Shown in pieces: positions 62,820 through 64,000 of a DNA stretch of 64,000 nt (the stretch's first letter is position 1; each line of letters starts with the position of its first letter). Below the pieces are notes generated by a model. That model had not been told where the DNA came from. It searched no databases and was given only the letters and a program-made list of their open reading frames with translations. The stretch is taken from NCBI RefSeq assembly GCF_042432805.1, contig NZ_JBHLWO010000001.1:558001-622000 (forward strand), in the 5' to 3' direction. The translations under genes and the position numbers were made by a program. The DNA comes from Olivibacter oleidegradans. GTDB taxonomy: Bacteria; Bacteroidota; Bacteroidia; Sphingobacteriales; Sphingobacteriaceae.

Positions 62820-64000
62820 CTACTCTCGATTTCCAGCCAAATAATCGATAATCTTCGCCGTAGCACCAGCCTGTTGTTGTACATAGCCATACGCTCGATT
62901 CCCCGCCTCCTGTCTAATCTCTATTTCTTGCAAACGTTCAAACACTGCTACAAACTCTTGTAAGTTGCGAATGCTAAAAGCTGCTTTGGCTGCAATTAGG
63001 TCTTTTGCTTCTTGAAATTTGTGATAGTGAGGGCCAAAAATTACCGGAACGCCATAAGTTGCCGCCTCCAATATATTATGAATTCCAACGCCGAAACCAC
63101 CACCAATATAAGCGACATCTGCATAACTATACAAGTAGGAGAGCATACCTATGTTGTCTATAATTAGTACAAAAGCATTCGCATTATCTTTTGGATGAAC
63201 GCTACTATTTAACGTGGAGAACCGCACACTCTGTTTAAATCGGCTATCAATTTCATTTAAATGAGCGGCATCAACAATATGTGGCGCAATCACTATTTTC
63301 CATTCGGGATAAACCTGTCGCAAAGACATAATCAATTCTTCATCGGGCAACCAAGTACTCCCCGCCACTAGAACTTTATGTCCGTCAACAAAACGGGAAA
63401 CAACCTCTATCTCGCGTTTATGCTGCGAGAGGAGCGCCACGCGATCGAATCGGGTGTCACCCGTTAACGAAACATTTTTAAGACCAATACTATGCAGCAA
63501 AGCAACACTTTCCTGATTTTGAGCGAAATAAAAAGTCACATAGCGCAAAGTCGATCTAAAAAGTCGGCCATACCAAGTGAAATAAAATTGCCCTTTCCGG
63601 AATATAGCCGAAACTAAATAAAGGGGAATTCGCCGATTATGAAGCGCCTTAAAATAATTGTGCCAAAATTCATACTTTACGAAGAACACTTCTTCTGGAT
63701 TGATGAGCTCGATAAACCTCTTGGCATTGGCGGGTGTGTCTGCGGGGAGATAAAACACATAATCCGCTTTGGCATAGTTAGCTCGCACCTCGTAGCCGGA
63801 TGGAGAAAAGAAAGTAACTACCACTAGCTTGTTAGGAAAATGTGTTCTATAGGCTTCCAAAACAGTGCGGCCTTGCTCAAATTCGCCTAAGGAAGCAAAA
63901 TGAAACCAAGTGTGTTTCTTTGATGAGTCTACTTTACTGGCGATCAACTTAAACAAGCCTTGCCGGCCTTCTTTCCATTTCCGAACCCGCGCATTAAAGG
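62820..64000 (-). CDS. kdtA: 3-deoxy-D-manno-octulosonic acid transferase (5' end beyond window)
   Basis: The reading frame runs past the apparent start at 63956 (an internal TTG in GRQGLFKLIASK) to the window edge, adding FNARVRKWKEGRQG, which fits the known N-terminal domain of KdtA/WaaA. GT30 features: FHFASLGEFEQGRTVLEAYR with the catalytic Glu, FFSPSGYEVRANYAKADYVFYLPAD, LVAGSTWLPDEELIM, IGGGFGVGIHNILEAATYGVPVIFGPHYHKFQEA. It transfers Kdo to lipid A precursors at the inner membrane. The gap 62730-62819 to the SDR gene shows nothing. Confidence 0.93.
   Translation of the reverse strand, partial: FNARVRKWKEGRQGLFKLIASKVDSSKKHTWFHFASLGEFEQGRTVLEAYRTHFPNKLVVVTFFSPSGYEVRANYAKADYVFYLPADTPANAKRFIELINPEEVFFVKYEFWHNYFKALHNRRIPLYLVSAIFRKGQFYFTWYGRLFRSTLRYVTFYFAQNQESVALLHSIGLKNVSLTGDTRFDRVALLSQHKREIEVVSRFVDGHKVLVAGSTWLPDEELIMSLRQVYPEWKIVIAPHIVDAAHLNEIDSRFKQSVRFSTLNSSVHPKDNANAFVLIIDNIGMLSYLYSYADVAYIGGGFGVGIHNILEAATYGVPVIFGPHYHKFQEAKDLIAAKAAFSIRNLQEFVAVFERLQEIEIRQEAGNRAYGYVQQQAGATAKIIDYLAGNRE

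Noticed and set aside
63954..63956. TTG as start codon of the KdtA gene
   Set aside because: The frame continues upstream with family-like residues to the window edge; TTG is an internal Leu codon.

Overview
The window looks like chromosomal DNA of a Bacteroidota bacterium, most likely a Sphingobacteriaceae-type soil or plant-polymer degrader (inference). The reasons are two SusC/SusD outer-membrane pairs, many secreted lipoproteins and glycoside hydrolases, promoters of the Bacteroidota type (TTG, about 20 nt, then TAnnTTTG), weak or absent Shine-Dalgarno sequences, a transcarbamylase of the Bacteroidota acyl-ornithine type, and a Nudix-type arabinose regulator. No rRNA, tRNA, CRISPR array, transposase or phage gene was recognised.

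Layout. 1-2342: 3'-truncated secreted GH43 enzyme with carbohydrate-binding modules. 2905-4767: putative zinc-peptidase lipoprotein. 4806-9703: divergent pair of TonB-dependent (siderophore-type) receptors. 9721-11208: POT peptide transporter. 11337-16027: first SusD/SusC pair. 16706-19474: large secreted DUF5695-type protein. 19598-20066 and 26482-26945: two copies of an intergenic repeat whose cores lie in opposite orientations while their outer flanks lie in the same orientation. Between them: a GNAT enzyme and a peptide/amino-acid catabolic operon (S9 peptidase, APC permease, DUF885 peptidase). 27081-28775: GMC oxidoreductase. 28810-41246: arabinan utilisation locus on the minus strand (SusC, SusD, two GH51, endo-arabinanase GH43, aldose epimerase, GH97). 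41542-48249: araR-like regulator followed by araB, araD, araA and a sodium/sugar symporter. 48797-58757: arginine biosynthesis cluster (acyltransferase, argG, argC, argD, argF', argB, proC, argE, argH), interrupted by an S23-type four-helix-bundle gene. 58848-64000: pyrH, an exported/anchored methyltransferase, hemW, an SDR and a 5'-truncated kdtA.

How it fits together. Arabinan or arabinose-containing glycans would be cut at the surface, imported through SusC/D, debranched by GH51, GH43 and GH97 enzymes, and the free L-arabinose imported by the symporter and converted by AraA, AraB and AraD to D-xylulose 5-phosphate. A palindrome of the form AAATGT-N7-ACATTT recurs in front of both SusC genes, the GH51 operon, araB, the DUF5695 gene and the first GH43 gene. 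It probably is the operator of the Nudix-like AraR, joining loci 40 kb apart into one regulon. In the arginine cluster, ArgF' carries Val90 at the position that separates acetyl- from succinyl-ornithine transcarbamylases, pointing to N-succinylated intermediates.

The most unusual structures are the core-inverted repeat pair, and the S23 gene that exactly fills the space between two 28-nt inverted repeats inside the arg operon, with ORF-less relatives of those repeats in neighbouring gaps.
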